Shown: one piece after another, positions 47,504 through 56,785 of the stretch
How positions within the stretch are numbered: the first letter of the stretch is position 1
Layout of the letters: each line of letters begins with the position of its first letter
NCBI GenBank assembly: GCA_024235215.1
Contig: JACKMU010000001.1
Location: 558,001 to 622,000, forward strand
Length of the DNA: 64,000 nt
Direction: 5' to 3'
Source of the DNA: Chromatiaceae bacterium
Lineage (GTDB): Bacteria; Pseudomonadota; Gammaproteobacteria; Chromatiales; Chromatiaceae
Made by a program: the position numbers and the translations under genes
The notes under the pieces: generated by a model
The model's database searches: none
The model's input: only the letters and a program-made list of their open reading frames with translations
Told to the model about the DNA's origin: nothing

Positions 47504-49030
47504 TTATCTCTCTGCAATATAGTCCAGCAGATGTTCCGCTAACCGCGTCACACTCAGGCGCTCTACCCGGGGAGCAGCGACACAGCGACTGCTCCAGAGC
47601 AAATACTCCGTTTCACCCGCCGGCTCGCCGTAATGGGCGTAGACTCCAGGCATGATCGGAACATGATCACCGTACCAGCAGAGCACCCCTTCACGCTCAC
47701 CCGCCGCCAGTGCAGCAGTGACACGCGCCAGCATCTCGTCCGCGTGGGCAAGATGGCGGAGGTAAACCGTCAGATCCGCACAATGCGGCGGTGCACGATC
47801 GGTATAGTACCTCTCCTCATCCTCGGGTCGCGGCTTCTCCAGATGCAAAGGGCCGTGATTCTCCATGGTAATCACAAACAGAAACAGTGGCCGTGAGTCA
47901 GCTTTTTCCAGTAACGCCTCGACCCGCTCCGCCAATGCGAGATCGCCGATGAAGTGACCGCAGCGCTCCGCAGGATCGAACGCACCGATATCGATGAATT
48001 GTTCGAATCCCAAACGGGGAAAGACCCGATCACGCAGATAGAAACTGGCTGGGTAGGGGTGGATACAGACCGTGCGGTAACCCTGTCGTCCCAGCCATCG
48101 TACCAGATTCGGGACCTGGAGCCGCGAAAGTTGGCGATAGGGGTTGAAACGATGGACGCCAAGCACACTGTCACTGAGTCCGGTCAGGAAAGCGCTCTCC
48201 GTGCGTACCGTGTTGGCCCCCCAGACAGGTACGTCGAGTGCCCCCGAGCGTATCGCCCGATACCGGAGGAGGTCGAAACGCTTCAGCAGATCACCTCGGA
48301 TAAAGGGGAATGCCCGGCGCGGGTCAAAGAACGACTCACTCTGAACCACAACTATCTGCGGCAACGTCGCGTTGGGTGATACCGAACGCGCCAAAGGGCG
48401 TGCCAAAAGCGAGTCGCACTCGTTCAACTGCAACGGAACCCGTGCCAGACAGCCGTAGGCCCAGAGGCTGGCAATGAACCCCACTCGCGCCAGATCATCC
48501 TGTGGATCGAGTGTCACCTGGGGTGGATAGCGGCAGGACAAACCACACATCACCACACCGGCCAGGAGAAGCAACAACACCTGCGGTAGCCAACTGAGAA
48601 GAGGAATCTGCGCCGACAGTGGCACCTCGAACCAGAGCCCATACCCGATCGCCAGGAGAGCAGCCAGTATCGCAAGGAGAGATCGCACCATCCCGAAAAA
48701 TGGCAGATAGAGCCGGGGATGGCGAAGGGCGTCGCTAAAGTACTCGAAATCATGGAACACGAAGGGCTCACGTAGCGAGCTGTACTTTGCATTGTTCACC
48801 AGCAACAGCAACAGTTGCAGCGCACTGATTCCGGCGATGGCAAAGAGCGGCCGCTGCAGCAGCAGCAACAGCATCGCGTAGAGAGAGAACAGGATTCCGA
48901 TGTGTGCGAGCCAGCTCCGCCAGGGACGCTGCGCGAGTGCCGCGACTGCGGGTGCGGTCAGCGATTCGAGCACCAGCGAGAGAATCAGACCGACCAATAG
49001 CGGCAGATAGATCATGGCCAAAGTGATCAA
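47504..49030 (-). CDS. RkpI-like membrane LTA-synthase/alkaline-phosphatase-superfamily enzyme
   Basis: 508 residues. The N-terminal 180 residues hold about five membrane helices (LPLLVGLILSLVLESL, ILFSLYAMLLLLLQRPLFAI and others). The C-terminal periplasmic sulfatase-fold domain shows VVVQSESFFDPR, GANTVRTESAFLTG (candidate nucleophile Thr), FVITMENHGPLH and CWYGDHVPIMPG, the metal-binding pattern of LtaS and phosphoethanolamine transferases. It starts 4 bp after the SDR stop (TTG 49030; ATG 49015 alternative), so both are coupled. It may transfer a phospho-head group to the lipid product of the locus (inference). RkpI is the rhizobial counterpart by context. Confidence 0.87.
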   Translation of the reverse strand: MITLAMIYLPLLVGLILSLVLESLTAPAVAALAQRPWRSWLAHIGILFSLYAMLLLLLQRPLFAIAGISALQLLLLLVNNAKYSSLREPFVFHDFEYFSDALRHPRLYLPFFGMVRSLLAILAALLAIGYGLWFEVPLSAQIPLLSWLPQVLLLLLAGVVMCGLSCRYPPQVTLDPQDDLARVGFIASLWAYGCLARVPLQLNECDSLLARPLARSVSPNATLPQIVVVQSESFFDPRRAFPFIRGDLLKRFDLLRYRAIRSGALDVPVWGANTVRTESAFLTGLSDSVLGVHRFNPYRQLSRLQVPNLVRWLGRQGYRTVCIHPYPASFYLRDRVFPRLGFEQFIDIGAFDPAERCGHFIGDLALAERVEALLEKADSRPLFLFVITMENHGPLHLEKPRPEDEERYYTDRAPPHCADLTVYLRHLAHADEMLARVTAALAAGEREGVLCWYGDHVPIMPGVYAHYGEPAGETEYLLWSSRCVAAPRVERLSVTRLAEHLLDYIAER

Positions 49031-49034
49031 CCAC

Positions 49035-49802
49035 TCAACCTGCGAACTTCAGCCAACGTAAGATTCTCTGCGATAACCCGGCTGGCAACACCGCCAGCCA
49101 CCAGCAACCGAAATTCAGCGGGAAGGGAAAACTGATCCTGGCTCTGTTGCGCGCCACCCCACGCTGTATCACCCTGGCAGCCTGCTCAGGCCTCCACAGA
49201 AACGGTTTGGGTCCGGGCATCTGGTGACACATACGAGAGGAGACGAAACCCGGCATGACCACAGTGACCCCCACACCGGAATCCGCCAACCAGCCGCGCA
49301 GAGATTCACCATAGGCTTTGAGCGCCGCCTTGCTGGCGCAATAGCTGGGAGTGATCGGCAGGCCGAACCAAGCCGCCAGAGAGCTGATCAATACCAACTG
49401 CCCGGCACCTCTCTGACGCATCATCCCTGCCAGACGATTGACCAACAGGAAAGTCGCCCTGATATTGATGTCGAGCAGCGCCTCGACCTCATGCCAGCTT
49501 TCGCCACTGCGATCTTCTCCAATATGGATATTCACACCCGCATTGGCAAACACCAGATCGGGCAGCGCGTCGTCGCACATCCGTTCGATCCATGCGAACA
49601 GCTGGGGTAGATCCCGCAGATCGAGGGTGACAATCTCCACGTTCGCCCCCAGTTTTTCGCACTCCGCCGCCAACTGTCGCAGTCGCTCTGCATTGCGGCC
49701 ATGCAGGATAAGATGCGTTCCGGATGCGGCATATACGCGCGCCAATGCCCCGCCTATCGCACCGGTAGCACCGGTAATCAGCACCCTGTCAGCACGCGGC
49801 AT
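49035..49802 (-). CDS. RkpH-like short-chain dehydrogenase
   Basis: 255 residues, a classical SDR. The cofactor motif is TGATGAIG, NAGVN follows, and the catalytic Ser and Tyr-x3-Lys lie in ISSLAAWFGLPITPSYCASK. The C-terminal 40 residues are hydrophobic and basic (FPLNFGCWWLAVLPAGLSQR), which suggests membrane association, as in 3-ketosphinganine-reductase-like SDRs. It is the first gene of a two-gene minus-strand unit with the LTA-synthase-like gene and is divergent from the KpsS-like gene. Reduction of the amino ketone formed by the alpha-oxoamine synthase is the simplest proposal and remains inference. Confidence 0.88.
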   Translation of the reverse strand: MPRADRVLITGATGAIGGALARVYAASGTHLILHGRNAERLRQLAAECEKLGANVEIVTLDLRDLPQLFAWIERMCDDALPDLVFANAGVNIHIGEDRSGESWHEVEALLDINIRATFLLVNRLAGMMRQRGAGQLVLISSLAAWFGLPITPSYCASKAALKAYGESLRGWLADSGVGVTVVMPGFVSSRMCHQMPGPKPFLWRPEQAARVIQRGVARNRARISFPFPLNFGCWWLAVLPAGLSQRILRWLKFAG

Positions 49803-50122
49803 CAGACTCGTTTTCTCCGGAAAAGCGTCGCCCTGAGCCGCAACCGAGAGCGGATCAAATCCCGCTTCACGTTACGCTGGCCGCCCGACCGGTCCCGGAA
49901 CAGGAGACTTGTCAGTCGCCCCTCTCCGCTCCTTCGGGCCACGTCCCTTCCCGGTCAGTGCTTTGAGAGTTGATGATCCCCTACCGGTAAATCTGCGCAT
50001 CAGATGTATGCGCCTGCAAAGGAGCAGTGATCGCATTGGGCTACGGCTGTTTTCCATGTCGAAGGCCACACTATTTAATACCCCACATAGCGTGCGACAT
50101 GGGAAAGATTTAAAATCAAATA
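49803..50122. other. Divergent intergenic region between rkpH-like and rkpJ-like genes
   Basis: About 320 bp that should hold two outward promoters. No strong -35/-10 pair, terminator or repeat was recognised. The right end is AT-rich (AAAGATTTAAAATCAAATA) just before the rkpJ-like ATG, with no clear Shine-Dalgarno. Confidence 0.4.
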
Positions 50123-51496
50123 ATGAGTCATAGCATACCATACCGGACAGGGAGTCAGCGTAGTTTCCTGTTCCTGCAAGGGTGTACCAGCCCCTTTTTT
50201 GCCCATCTCGGCGCAGCCCTCAGAAACAGCGGACACAGCGTCTATCGTATCAACTTCAATGCCGGCGACGCCTGCTACTGGGGTTGGCAGCCTGCATGGA
50301 ATTTTTCTCAACCGGTTGAGGAACTCGCCGATTTTCTGGAAAAAAAGTTCACTACGATCGGCTTCAGTGATCTCATCATGCTGGGAGACACCCGGCCGGT
50401 ACATCGTCAGGCAATCCCGGTGGCCATCCGCCACGAAGCACGCCTGCATATCCTGGAAGAGGGTTACCTGCGGCCCAACTGGCTCACCCTGGAGGAGGGG
50501 GGAATCAATGGCTACTCACGTCTGCCACGGGACCCTGACTGGTACCGGGAAGTCAGCAGGTCACTGCCCGATTATGGTCAGGGTGAGCCAGTCCACAACC
50601 CATTACGCCTGCTAGCGCTGTACGAAATCGGTTACCATCTGCCCAATCTGCTCAACCCGCTGCTGTTCAAAGGTTACCGCACCCACCGCCCGAACATATC
50701 CGCAGTGGAATTTTACGGCTGGAGCCGCAGATTCGCCAAAATGCCCTATTTTCAGCACCGGGACAACCTGGCAATTCAACACCTTCTGCGCACGGGGGAA
50801 CCTTTCTACCTGCTACCGCTGCAGCTGAACAGCGACAGTCAGATCAGGGAGCATGGCAACTCACGGGGCATACCTTTCATTGTCAAGAAGGTGGTCGAAT
50901 CTTTCTTCAGACATGCGCCTGTCAATACCCATCTGGTCATCAAGAACCATCCTCTGGACACCGGTTTCATAGATTACGCCGCCTGGATTCAGCGACTGCA
51001 GCGCCGGCTCAAATTGGACGGTCGCATCCTCTATCTGGAGAGTGGTCATCTGCCGACGCTGCTGGAACAGACACGGGGAGTGGTTACGGTCAACAGCTCA
51101 GTGGGAACTTCGGCACTGATTCATGGTTGTCCCACCATTGCGCTGGGCAAAGCGATCTACGATATCCCCGGCCTGACTTTTCAAGGTACGCTGGACAGGT
51201 TCTGGACCCAGCTGGAGAAACCGGACAGGACGCTGTTCAGCTGCTTCAGGAACACGGTGATTCATACCACCCAGGTCAACGGGGGGTTCTACAGTCGGGC
51301 AGGAATCGAGCTGGGCGTGGCCAACTGTTGCCGGCGCCTGGAGATGACGCGCTCGCCACTGGATGAACTGCTGGCGATGATCCCCCCCAGGTCAGACTTC
51401 ATGACATCGTCCTCAGCCATCCGCGACACGCTCCAGACAATCAATGAAGCAGAAGCCACGGACCAGCAGCATGCCCTATCGTTGCAGCCAAAGTAG
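50123..51496 (+). CDS. Capsule polysaccharide transferase, KpsS/LipB/RkpJ family
   Basis: 457 residues matching the Capsule_synth (KpsS/LipB) family in size and motifs. FLFLQGCTSPFFAHLGAALR begins the domain, MLGDTRPVHRQA and HILEEGYLRPNWLTLEEGG are the signature core, and HLVIKNHPLDTGF and VVTVNSSVGTSALIHGCPT lie in the C-terminal nucleotide-sugar half. KpsS adds the first beta-Kdo to the lysophospholipid anchor in E. coli group 2 capsules. Here it sits with lipid-synthesis genes, suggesting that the acceptor may be the locus-made lipid. No KpsC partner is present in the window. Confidence 0.9.
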   Translation: MSHSIPYRTGSQRSFLFLQGCTSPFFAHLGAALRNSGHSVYRINFNAGDACYWGWQPAWNFSQPVEELADFLEKKFTTIGFSDLIMLGDTRPVHRQAIPVAIRHEARLHILEEGYLRPNWLTLEEGGINGYSRLPRDPDWYREVSRSLPDYGQGEPVHNPLRLLALYEIGYHLPNLLNPLLFKGYRTHRPNISAVEFYGWSRRFAKMPYFQHRDNLAIQHLLRTGEPFYLLPLQLNSDSQIREHGNSRGIPFIVKKVVESFFRHAPVNTHLVIKNHPLDTGFIDYAAWIQRLQRRLKLDGRILYLESGHLPTLLEQTRGVVTVNSSVGTSALIHGCPTIALGKAIYDIPGLTFQGTLDRFWTQLEKPDRTLFSCFRNTVIHTTQVNGGFYSRAGIELGVANCCRRLEMTRSPLDELLAMIPPRSDFMTSSSAIRDTLQTINEAEATDQQHALSLQPK

Positions 51497-51606
51497 AATT
51501 TCTCGCCTCACCATGTTCCGGAAAAATTTTGACAGGAAGGCCTCAGGACACGCGCGGGAGATGGGCCGAACTCTGCAGTAAACACCCCGTTGAAGGATTA
51601 TCTCCA

Positions 51607-52686
51607 ATGAAATTTGTCGACCTTAACGCACAGTATGCCCGCATCGAAGTCACGATCAACCAACGCATCCAGCAAGTTCTCAACCATGGCCAGTACATCA
51701 TGGGACCAGAGATCGAGGAGCTGGAGAGCCGACTTGCGGATTTTGTCGGGGTAAAACACTGCATCGCTCTCTCATCCGGCACCGATGCGCTTCTGGTGGC
51801 CATGATGGCGCTCGGCATCGCTCCCGGAGACGAGGTGATCACCACCCCGTTTACCTTCATCGCGACAGGCGAGACGATAGCGCTGCTGGGCGCGAAACCG
51901 GTTTTTGTCGACATAGACCCGGTTACCTACAACATCGATCCGAACAAGATCCGGGCGGCAGTCACTTCCAGAACCAAAGCGATCATTCCGGTCAGCCTGT
52001 ATGGTCAATGCGCCGATTTCGATCCTATCAATCGGCTCGCCGGCGAATACGGATTGCCGGTAATCGAGGATGGCGCCCAGAGCCTGGGCGCGACCTACAG
52101 AGGCCGTCAATCCTGTGCGCTCTCCACGATCGGCTGCACCAGCTTTTTTCCCTCCAAGCCATTGGGGGGCTACGGCGACAGCGGCGCCTGTTTCACCAAC
52201 GATGATAAGGTTGCGACGCTGATCAGGGAGATCCGTAATCATGGCCAGGACAGACGTTACCACCATCCCAGAATCGGGCTCAATGCCCGCATGGATACGT
52301 TGCAGGCAGCCATCCTTCTGGCAAAGCTGGAGATATTTCCGGAGGAGGTGGCTGCGCGTCAGCGACTGGGTGACCGCTACAGTGAGTTGATCAACAGCAA
52401 GGGACTTCCCATCGCCACCCCGGTAATCGCCGAGGGCAATACGAGCGTTTATGCGCAATACACCCTCGCTTCAACCGAACGCGAGCTGCTGTTGGAAAAG
52501 CTGCATAAAGCGGGAGTACCGACCGCGATTCACTACCCTCTACCGCTCAACCGGCAACCCGCGCTCTTTACAGAGGAGTTCGATCTCGGCATCGCCGAGA
52601 TTCTGGCTGGAAGGGTTTTCAGCCTGCCGATGCACCCTTATCTATCGGAAGAGGATCAGGATCGAATTGTCGCCCTGTTGGCGTAG
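51607..52686 (+). CDS. DegT/DnrJ/EryC1 sugar aminotransferase (WbpE-like)
   Basis: 359 residues from ATG 51607 (MKFVDLNAQYARIE), the family start; the frame is open 26 codons upstream without homologous sequence. It is a PLP enzyme that aminates a keto sugar nucleotide. ALSSGTDALLVAMMALGI, TTPFTFIATGETIALLGAKP, VIEDGAQSLGATY and the internal-aldimine lysine in SFFPSKPLGGYGDSG are clear. It resembles WbpE-type enzymes that aminate UDP-3-keto-GlcNAcA, but the partner oxidase and acetyltransferase are not in this window, so the substrate is open. It follows the KpsS-like gene by about 110 bp. Confidence 0.9.
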   Translation: MKFVDLNAQYARIEVTINQRIQQVLNHGQYIMGPEIEELESRLADFVGVKHCIALSSGTDALLVAMMALGIAPGDEVITTPFTFIATGETIALLGAKPVFVDIDPVTYNIDPNKIRAAVTSRTKAIIPVSLYGQCADFDPINRLAGEYGLPVIEDGAQSLGATYRGRQSCALSTIGCTSFFPSKPLGGYGDSGACFTNDDKVATLIREIRNHGQDRRYHHPRIGLNARMDTLQAAILLAKLEIFPEEVAARQRLGDRYSELINSKGLPIATPVIAEGNTSVYAQYTLASTERELLLEKLHKAGVPTAIHYPLPLNRQPALFTEEFDLGIAEILAGRVFSLPMHPYLSEEDQDRIVALLA

Positions 52687-52780
52687 ACGGATTACCCCAG
52701 CGCCAGCGTTTTACTGACAGAGAGATCGATCTTCCAACTGTTGAGAGGCACAGGACGGAGCGGAATCACCTGATCAATCA

Positions 52781-53812
52781 TCAGCTCAGCACGGAAACAT
52801 ACCAATCCATTGCTGCATCCAGACCCTCTCCGATGCGATGGCTTGGTGCGTATCCCAACAGTCGTTGCGCTTTCCCGATATCCGCCTGCGAGTGGCGCAC
52901 ATCACCAGCGCGAAAATCGCGATAGACCGGCTCCACCCGTTCCAGCCCCGGCATTCGCTCCAGCAGCCGCTCCTGTATCATCTCAAACAGGCGTGTCAGG
53001 CTGGTGCGATCGTTCAGCGCCACATTGTAGACCTGATCCAATGCCGCTGGATCTTCGGCCATCGCAGAGAGCAGGTTCATCTGAATCGTATTGTCGATAT
53101 AACAGAAGTCCCGGCTGGTCTCTCCATCTCCGTTGATATAGACCGTCTGACGGGCGATCAGGCTGGCTATCCACTTCGGAATGACTGCTGCATAGGCGCC
53201 ATCCGGATCCTGACGCTTACCGAAGATATTGAAATAGCGTAGTCCGATGGTTTTGAAACCGTAGGTGCGTGCGAACACACTGGCATAGAGTTCGTTAACC
53301 AGTTTGGTCACCGCATAGGGACTGAGCGGTTGACCGATGTTCTCTTCCACCTTGGGCAGATCCGGGTGGTCGCCATAAGTGGAACTGGAAGCGGCATAGA
53401 CGAAACGGCGCACCCCGGCATCCCTGGCTGCCAGCAGCATATTGAGAAAACCATCGATATTGGCCCGATGAGTGCGCAGCGGATCCTCGATTGAACGTGG
53501 TACCGAACCCAGCGCTGCCTGATGCAGCACATAGTCAATCCCGGAGCAGGTCTGGCGGCAGGTCTCCGGATCACAGATGTCGCCTTCGATGAAGCGGAAA
53601 TCGCCGTCCCCGGGATCGCGCCCGGCATCGGTCAGTGCCTGATCGATATTGTGTTGATACCCGGTGGCGAAGTTGTCCAGCCCGACAACCTTCTGATTGA
53701 GCTGCAACAGTGATTCCAGAAGATTGGAGCCTATGAAACCCGCGACACCCGTGATCAGCCAGGTGTACTGATGGGTGCGGAGATGCTGTTTTAACTCATC
53801 AAATCTGCTCAT
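52781..53812 (-). CDS. wbpP: UDP-N-acetylglucosamine 4-epimerase (WbpP/TviC-like)
   Basis: 343 residues from ATG 53812 (MSRFDELKQHL), chosen by resemblance to WbpP; ATG 53821 is three codons upstream. An extended SDR: WLITGVAGFIGSNLLE binds NAD, LHQAALGSVPRSI and FVYAASSSTYGDHPDLPKVE are strongly WbpP-like, and the Tyr-x3-Lys is in SPYAVTKLVNELYA. The C-terminus REPVYRDF-like VYRDFRAGDVRHS also matches. WbpP interconverts UDP-GlcNAc and UDP-GalNAc and their uronic forms, so the capsule or LPS may contain GalNAc(A). Confidence 0.92.
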   Translation of the reverse strand: MSRFDELKQHLRTHQYTWLITGVAGFIGSNLLESLLQLNQKVVGLDNFATGYQHNIDQALTDAGRDPGDGDFRFIEGDICDPETCRQTCSGIDYVLHQAALGSVPRSIEDPLRTHRANIDGFLNMLLAARDAGVRRFVYAASSSTYGDHPDLPKVEENIGQPLSPYAVTKLVNELYASVFARTYGFKTIGLRYFNIFGKRQDPDGAYAAVIPKWIASLIARQTVYINGDGETSRDFCYIDNTIQMNLLSAMAEDPAALDQVYNVALNDRTSLTRLFEMIQERLLERMPGLERVEPVYRDFRAGDVRHSQADIGKAQRLLGYAPSHRIGEGLDAAMDWYVSVLS

Positions 53813-53863
53813 CTGATCCATCCGGATTGCTGTCTTGTTCCAGGTTGATTGGTTGAATGCAGT

Positions 53864-55288
53864 TCAAGGCACGATCACCTCGGTTGCGGCGAACTCACGC
53901 TGCAACAGTTTCTGCAGTGTGATTTTGGCATCGCTATCCCCATGCACCAGCCGGATTTCTCGCGGCTTGTTGCGCATGCGCCGCACGAATCCCAACAGAT
54001 TGTCCTGGCCGGCATGGGCAGAGTACCCCGAGAGTGTATAGACGCCTGCCTTGATCGGGTAACGCACCCCATCCAACTCAACATATCCCCCGCTCGGTCC
54101 ATACTTCTGAATATCCCGGCCCGGGGTTCCATCCGCCTGATAACCGACGAACAGAATGTCGCTGCGAGCATCTCCGATCAACGCCTTCAGATAGTTCATG
54201 ATGCGGCCACCGCTGCACATACCGCTGGCCGCCAGCACGATGCAGGGTCTGGCATGTTTTTTCAGATAGGCAACCGTGTTGAGGTGTGCCTGGTGATCAT
54301 CCACCGTCGTCAGCTGTTCGAAAGAGAGGGGATGCCGTCCACGCTGCAGACGACGCTTCGCTTCGGCATCCCAAAACCGCCAGAGTACCCGATAACACTC
54401 GGTGAACTGGCTGGCAAGCGGCGAGTCGACGATGATCTCGACAGCGTCCCAGGCGAGATCGGCATCCCCCTCAGTGGCGATCCGTTGCGTGCTGAAGCGG
54501 TGAATGATCTCCTCCAGTTCGTAAAGTAGCTCCTGAGTTCTACCAATGCTGAAGGCTGGAATGAGCACCACCCCACGATCCCTGAAACAGCGCTCGACGA
54601 TCTCCCGCAGCCGCTCCCGGCGCTGCCGGCGCCCCTCATGCACCTGGTCACCATAAGTGCTCTCCAGCACCAGAATATCTGTTCCATAGGGCGGTTTTGG
54701 CGCTGCCAGCAGCGGGGAGTGTGGCGCACCCAGATCGCCGGAGAAAAGCACCCGGGTCGTCTTGTCACCGGTTCTCGTTTCGCACTCCACATAGGCGGAG
54801 CCGAGGATATGCCCGGCCGGGCTGAATCTGATCCGTACGCCGGTGGTGTCAGGGATATCCAGACTGGTCCAGCGTTTATACGGCACCGCGATCAGCCGCT
54901 TGCGCAGCACGCCGACAAAACGTTCGAGCAACCGCTGGTCGCGGGTAAAACCAATCTTTACGGCATCCTCCAGCACCAGGGGAAGCAGCACCGCGGTGGG
55001 TTCGGTGCAGTAGATCGGTCCGGCAAAACCGGCCGCCAACAGATAGGGAATGCGGCCGACATGGTCGATATGGCAGTGAGTGACCAGCAGCGCCCGCACC
55101 CGGTCGACGGGAAAATTTATCGCCAGCTGCGCAGCACTGGATCCATCCTGCGACTTTTCTGCACCCTGAAAGAGTCCGCAATCGATCAGCAGCGAGCTTT
55201 CCGGACTCAGGCGCAGCTCATGGCAGGAGCCCGTCACCCCTTCGACCGCACCATGATGCGCTAAGCCGGGAAATTCAACGTCAGCCAT
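53864..55288 (-). CDS. Metallo-beta-lactamase-fold beta-CASP RNA/DNA hydrolase
   Basis: 474 residues from ATG 55288 (MADVEFPGLAHHGAVEGVTG). The zinc motif THCHIDHVGRIPYL, PAGHILGSAYVE and LFSGDLGAPHSP are MBL motifs. The beta-CASP insert follows with LESTYGDQVHEG and PAFSIGRTQELLYELEE, then IVLAASGMCSGGRIMNYLK and the RMMBL-type end SGYSAHAGQDNLLGF. Such proteins are exo- or endoribonucleases related to CPSF-73 and YsgI-like enzymes. Placed between wbpP and ugd, it has no obvious link to polysaccharide synthesis. Confidence 0.9.
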   Translation of the reverse strand: MADVEFPGLAHHGAVEGVTGSCHELRLSPESSLLIDCGLFQGAEKSQDGSSAAQLAINFPVDRVRALLVTHCHIDHVGRIPYLLAAGFAGPIYCTEPTAVLLPLVLEDAVKIGFTRDQRLLERFVGVLRKRLIAVPYKRWTSLDIPDTTGVRIRFSPAGHILGSAYVECETRTGDKTTRVLFSGDLGAPHSPLLAAPKPPYGTDILVLESTYGDQVHEGRRQRRERLREIVERCFRDRGVVLIPAFSIGRTQELLYELEEIIHRFSTQRIATEGDADLAWDAVEIIVDSPLASQFTECYRVLWRFWDAEAKRRLQRGRHPLSFEQLTTVDDHQAHLNTVAYLKKHARPCIVLAASGMCSGGRIMNYLKALIGDARSDILFVGYQADGTPGRDIQKYGPSGGYVELDGVRYPIKAGVYTLSGYSAHAGQDNLLGFVRRMRNKPREIRLVHGDSDAKITLQKLLQREFAATEVIVP

Positions 55289-55323
55289 GAGCAACCGACC
55301 CTGAAGCAATGACAGCGCGCTGT

Positions 55324-56655
55324 TCAGACACTCCCGCGTCCAATTGCATAGTAGGTAAACCCTCTATTCTTCATAAACTTGGGATCGTAGATATTGCGCC
55401 CGTCGAAAATAACCGGAGCGGACAGTGCGGCTGCGATCGCGTCGAAATTGGGACTGCGGAACAGCTTCCACTCGGTGACAACAGCCAGTGCATCGGCACC
55501 TGCCAACGCCTCTTCCGGCGAATTGCTCAGCTGCAGATCAGCGCGCGACGGATAGATGCGTCTCACCTCGTCCATCGCCTCGGGATCGTACGCCTGCACC
55601 CGCGCTCCCGCTTGCCATAACGCCTCCATCAACACCCGGCTGGGGGCTTCGCGCATATCATCGGTATTGGGTTTGAAAGCCAATCCCCAGAGAGCGATCA
55701 CTTTACCCGCGAGATCACCATTGAAGTGGCGCTTGATCTTGTCGAAGAGCACCGCTTTCTGGCGATAGTTGACCTGCTCCACCGACTCCAGAATTCTGGC
55801 CTGGTAGCCCAATTCCCGGGCTGAACGCTCCAGCGCCTGGACATCCTTGGGGAAGCAGGAGCCGCCATAGCCGATACCCGGGTAGATGAAGCTATAGCCG
55901 ATGCGCGGATCCGAGCCGATGCCAATTCTCACCTGTTCTATATCCGCCCCGACCAGTTCTGCGATATTGGCCAACTCGTTCATAAAGCTGATTTTAGTGG
56001 CCAGCATGGCGTTGGCTGCATACTTGGTCAGCTCTGCGGAGCGGATGTCCATCGCAATGACGCGGTCATGATTACGGTTGAACGGTGCGTAGAGCGCACG
56101 CAGCAGTTCACTGGTGCGCGGGTTGTCGGTACCGACGATGATCCGGTCCGGTTTCATGAAATCATCGATCGCGGCGCCCTCCTTGAGAAACTCCGGATTG
56201 GAGACCACGTCGAACTCGATCTCGGATTCGCCCCGCCGCTGCAGCACCTCAGCGATGCGCGCGCGTACCTTATCGGCGGTACCCACCGGCACGGTCGACT
56301 TGTCGACGATCACCTTGTAGTCATTCATCTGTTCGCCAATGCTGGAGGCCACCGCCAGCACGTACTGCAGGTCGGCCGAGCCATCCTCGTCCGGAGGGGT
56401 GCCTACCGCGATAAACTGGAACAGACCATGTGCCACCCCTTCCACCACATCGGTGGTGAAGGAGAGCCGGCCGGCCGCCTGGTTAGTGCGCACGAGCTGC
56501 TCCAGGCCCGGTTCATAAATCGGAATTTCGCCGCGTTTCAACCTATCGACTTTGGCCTGGTCGATATCCACACAAACCACCTCATTGCCGACATCGGCCA
56601 GGCAGGCACCCGATACCAGGCCCACGTACCCGGATCCAAATATGGTCACTTTCAT
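55324..56655 (-). CDS. ugd: UDP-glucose 6-dehydrogenase (RkpK/Ugd)
   Basis: 443 residues. It oxidises UDP-glucose twice to UDP-glucuronic acid with NAD+. The Rossmann start is KVTIFGSGYVGLVSGACLAD; VDKSTVPVGTA, EFLKEGAAIDDF, FMNELANIAELVGAD, the catalytic cysteine in YGGSCFPKDVQAL and WGLAFKPNTDDMREAPS are all present. UDP-GlcA is a common capsule precursor. The rhizobial homologue is RkpK, another K-antigen function. Next to wbpP it completes a sugar-nucleotide set. Confidence 0.96.
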   Translation of the reverse strand: MKVTIFGSGYVGLVSGACLADVGNEVVCVDIDQAKVDRLKRGEIPIYEPGLEQLVRTNQAAGRLSFTTDVVEGVAHGLFQFIAVGTPPDEDGSADLQYVLAVASSIGEQMNDYKVIVDKSTVPVGTADKVRARIAEVLQRRGESEIEFDVVSNPEFLKEGAAIDDFMKPDRIIVGTDNPRTSELLRALYAPFNRNHDRVIAMDIRSAELTKYAANAMLATKISFMNELANIAELVGADIEQVRIGIGSDPRIGYSFIYPGIGYGGSCFPKDVQALERSARELGYQARILESVEQVNYRQKAVLFDKIKRHFNGDLAGKVIALWGLAFKPNTDDMREAPSRVLMEALWQAGARVQAYDPEAMDEVRRIYPSRADLQLSNSPEEALAGADALAVVTEWKLFRSPNFDAIAAALSAPVIFDGRNIYDPKFMKNRGFTYYAIGRGSV

Positions 56656-56785
56656 AGTATTCTCGGATTGATGATTGCGTTATCTGAAAGTAGTAACAGC
56701 GACAAGAAAACGCGGATCTTAACACGTAAGGAAACCCGCCTCTAAACCGGGAGTACGCTGCGGAGAGCCATCGGGACGCTGGCGG

